From Streptomyces ortus (GTDB lineage Bacteria > Actinomycetota > Actinomycetes > Streptomycetales > Streptomycetaceae): DNA of 64,000 bases. Of this stretch, positions 62,662 to 64,000 are shown one piece after another. The DNA is taken from the NCBI RefSeq assembly GCF_026341275.1, contig NZ_JAIFZO010000002.1, forward strand, positions 7,408,118-7,472,117, in the 5' to 3' direction. The notes under the pieces were generated by a model. It saw nothing but the letters and a program-made list of their open reading frames with translations. It did no database searches and had not been told where the DNA came from. The translations under genes and the position numbers were made by a program. How positions within the stretch are numbered: position 1 is the stretch's first letter; each line of letters opens with the position of its first letter.

Positions 62662-62790
62662 TCAGGCGTGTTCACGGTCGTCCACCAGCCGGTGGCCGCT
62701 GCCCCGTACGGTCTGCAGGGACTGCCGGTGGAACGCGGCGTCCACCTTCTTGCGCAGGGCGCTCACGCGCGCTTCCACCAGGTGTCGGGC
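62662..62790 (-). pseudogene. Response-regulator (OmpR/PhoB type) C-terminal remnant
   Basis: The last 40 residues of the frame, HLVEARVSALRKKVDAAFHR then QSLQTVRGSGHRLVDDREHA, match the recognition helix and terminal hairpin of OmpR-type winged-helix regulators (VDVHVxxLRxKL...TVRGxGYRL). Upstream of about 62790 the sequence loses similarity; no receiver domain is present. It precedes the kinase remnant in the order normal for such an operon. Confidence 0.72.
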
Positions 62791-63004
62791 CGCCTTCCTG
62801 ATCGTCCGATCAGGTTGGACCAGCCCCCGCTCGGCAAGGTCCGCGCACGCCGACGAAGCCGGCTCACGCACCGCTCGTCGCACCGGTCCGGGCGCGTTCG
62901 GCCGTCCCGGCCCCTCGTATCGGTTCACCTCGCAGGCGACAGCCTCGTGGCCGACGCCTCGGTCTTTTGTACCGAGTGTTTGACACAACACTCCGGCAGA
63001 GGCC

Positions 63005-63032
63005 ATCTTGTACCCATCGCTTGGTACAAGAT
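63005..63032. promoter_or_regulatory. Perfect 10-bp inverted repeat overlapping a promoter (GntR operator candidate)
   Basis: ATCTTGTACC (63005-63014) and GGTACAAGAT (63023-63032) around CATCGCTT. TTGTAC (63008-63013) as -35 and GATAAT (63030-63035) as -10 give a 16-bp spacer, so the operator covers the promoter. A further TTGTACC lies at 62968-62974. Confidence 0.82.
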
Positions 63033-63050
63033 AATTCGGGGGATCTCCAG

Positions 63051-63845
63051 ATGCTCGACACCGTCCCGCTGCAGACCCGGATCCTCGACCACGCCGACCA
63101 CTACGCCCGTTGGTCCGGTCTGGCCATCGGGATCGTGGCCGCACACCATCTGGTCACGATGGCCGACGGCGACGTCGCACTGCCCCTGGTGTTCGCCATC
63201 ACCGCCTTCGGCCTGTGCGCGGTGGGCGGTGTCCTGCTCGGCGACGCCCTCACCCTGCCTCCCCAGGAGACGGTACGCACCGCGAGTCTCGCCCCGCGTC
63301 GGATCCGGGACCAGGTACCGCCCCGTATGGCGCCGCTCCTCCTTCTGCAGGCGGGCTTCCTCGTGGCCCTGCTGGTGATCGGCGCGGTCACGGCCTCCTC
63401 CGTCGTCGACCGGCCCGACAGACCGGGCAGCGTCATCGACGTCACCTGCGGCGGGATCCGTACCTCGCTCGGCCCCTGGCCCGGCCTCTACTACAGCGGC
63501 CCGATGTTCGCCGCGCTCGCGGTGGCGACCCCCGTGTGTGTCTGGGCCCTGCGCCGCATCGCCGACGGCACCGGCGACGAACAGCAGCGCCGCGACCGCG
63601 CGTGGGCGATCACCGGAGCCTGGGGGCTGCTGGTCTCCAGTCAGCTGCTGCTCGTGGTGCTGATGCTCCTCGTCGCGCTCACGGACATGGCCTGCGCGGG
63701 GCCGCTGGGCGCCGCCACCGTCGTGGCGATCTGCCCCCTGGGCCTGCTGGGCATGTTCTGCTTCGGATGGTCGCTGGCCACGGTGGTGGCGCCCAGGGCG
63801 GTCGGCGACGAAGCCGCCGCCGAAGGGGCTTTCGACGATGAGTGA
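63051..63845 (+). CDS. Multi-pass membrane protein ahead of a GntR regulator
   Basis: 264 residues from ATG at 63051 (GGGGGAT upstream). Helices about 22-40, 42-65 (LPLVFAITAFGLCAVGGVLL), 97-120, 155-178, 195-222 and 230-250. A soluble loop between helices 3 and 4 has the charged region VVDRPDRPGSVIDVTCGG. I do not recognise a family. It overlaps the GntR gene by 8 bp and is preceded by the strong operator, so the two are co-regulated. YtrA-type GntR operons typically carry a membrane partner or ABC transporter. Confidence 0.8.
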   Translation: MLDTVPLQTRILDHADHYARWSGLAIGIVAAHHLVTMADGDVALPLVFAITAFGLCAVGGVLLGDALTLPPQETVRTASLAPRRIRDQVPPRMAPLLLLQAGFLVALLVIGAVTASSVVDRPDRPGSVIDVTCGGIRTSLGPWPGLYYSGPMFAALAVATPVCVWALRRIADGTGDEQQRRDRAWAITGAWGLLVSSQLLLVVLMLLVALTDMACAGPLGAATVVAICPLGLLGMFCFGWSLATVVAPRAVGDEAAAEGAFDDE

Positions 63846-64000
63846 TGCCGCCGTCCGCGTCGACACCACCAGCCAGGTACCGCCGTACGAGCAGATCCGC
63901 GCCCAGTTGGCCGCGCTGATCCGCACCGGCCGGCTGGCCGAGGGCGAGCGGCTGCCGACCGTGCGCCAGCTCGCCACCGACCTCGGGCTGGCGCCGGGCA
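63838..64000 (+). CDS. GntR-family regulator (YtrA type), N-terminal part; runs off the window
   Basis: 54 residues are visible: the winged HTH PPYEQIRAQLAALIRTGRLA, then EGERLPTVRQLATDLGLAPG. Typical GntR start; the spacing is that of small YtrA-like regulators. It overlaps the membrane-protein gene by 8 bp. Likely binds the palindrome at 63005-63032. The C-terminus is outside the window. Confidence 0.9.
   Translation, partial: MSDAAVRVDTTSQVPPYEQIRAQLAALIRTGRLAEGERLPTVRQLATDLGLAPG

Overview
The window is high-GC DNA (third codon positions nearly all G or C, many GTG starts, many ATGA/GTGA gene overlaps) from an actinomycete, almost certainly a Streptomyces chromosome. Support comes from a DUF574-type methyltransferase beside a PAS-GGDEF-EAL protein (RmdA-like), a SpoIIE-type phosphatase carrying its own anti-sigma-type ATPase domain, an egtABCD operon, an olsB/olsA-like pair, and families with a strong Streptomyces flavour (YxFxxD lipoprotein, class E/F sortase, proline-rich secreted protein). 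I saw no rRNA, tRNA, CRISPR array, transposase or prophage genes. The segment reads as ordinary chromosome, probably arm-proximal, with a scatter of degenerate loci at its right end.

Layout. 1-1642: end of an L-fucose/deoxysugar oxidative operon (aldo/keto reductase, mutarotase, lactonase). 1705-7587: PAS-GAF-PP2C-ATPase signalling protein, Fpg/Nei glycosylase, an ECF sigma/anti-sigma pair with an unknown gene between them, and a universal stress protein. 7744-13672: cell-surface block with a Tat-type polysaccharide deacetylase, a sortase, two related surface proteins, a DUF4239 membrane protein, a frameshifted proline-rich protein and a YxFxxD lipoprotein. 13976-16920: methyltransferase translationally coupled to a c-di-GMP enzyme. 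17319-21741: LysR regulator divergent from a Bacillus-type (b558) succinate dehydrogenase/fumarate reductase. 21918-25201: ornithine-lipid-type acyltransferases and an acyl-CoA ligase. 25189-34564: UvrA-like ATPase, LLM flavin oxidoreductase, and an inositol/sugar oxidation group (TIM-barrel isomerase, two Gfo/Idh/MocA dehydrogenases, SDR, LacI regulator), then a HAD phosphatase. 34653-39453: dodecin and the ergothioneine operon. 39710-48504: PARG-like protein, PemK/MazF-like protein, flotillin with an NfeD-like partner, FMN reductase/TetR pair, LacI regulator, thioredoxin, disulfide oxidoreductase, peptide deformylase. 48681-51615: PepSY membrane protein, TPR protein, pirin. 51636-58406: a sugar ABC importer operon with a fructosidase-like glycosidase and an EstB-like hydrolase, divergent from its LacI regulator. 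58550-64000: ChW-like secreted protein, an internally deleted S9 peptidase, a TetR/DUF3159 module sharing one operator, remnants of a two-component system, and a membrane protein/GntR operon running off the window.

Two non-coding themes stand out. Strong perfect hairpins or short tandem repeats fill many of the gaps between convergent genes. Several regulators have clear palindromic operators next to their targets: TetR at 43.8 kb, LacI at 57.2 kb, TetR at 60.6 and 62.2 kb, GntR at 63.0 kb, and a LysR box at 18.2 kb. Nothing here is a confidently new system. The best leads are the propeller-deleted S9 peptidase, the duplicated operator flanking the TetR/DUF3159 pair, the 46-bp palindrome and interspersed repeat family, the paired surface proteins near the sortase, and a possible short-peptide gene near 59.44 kb.
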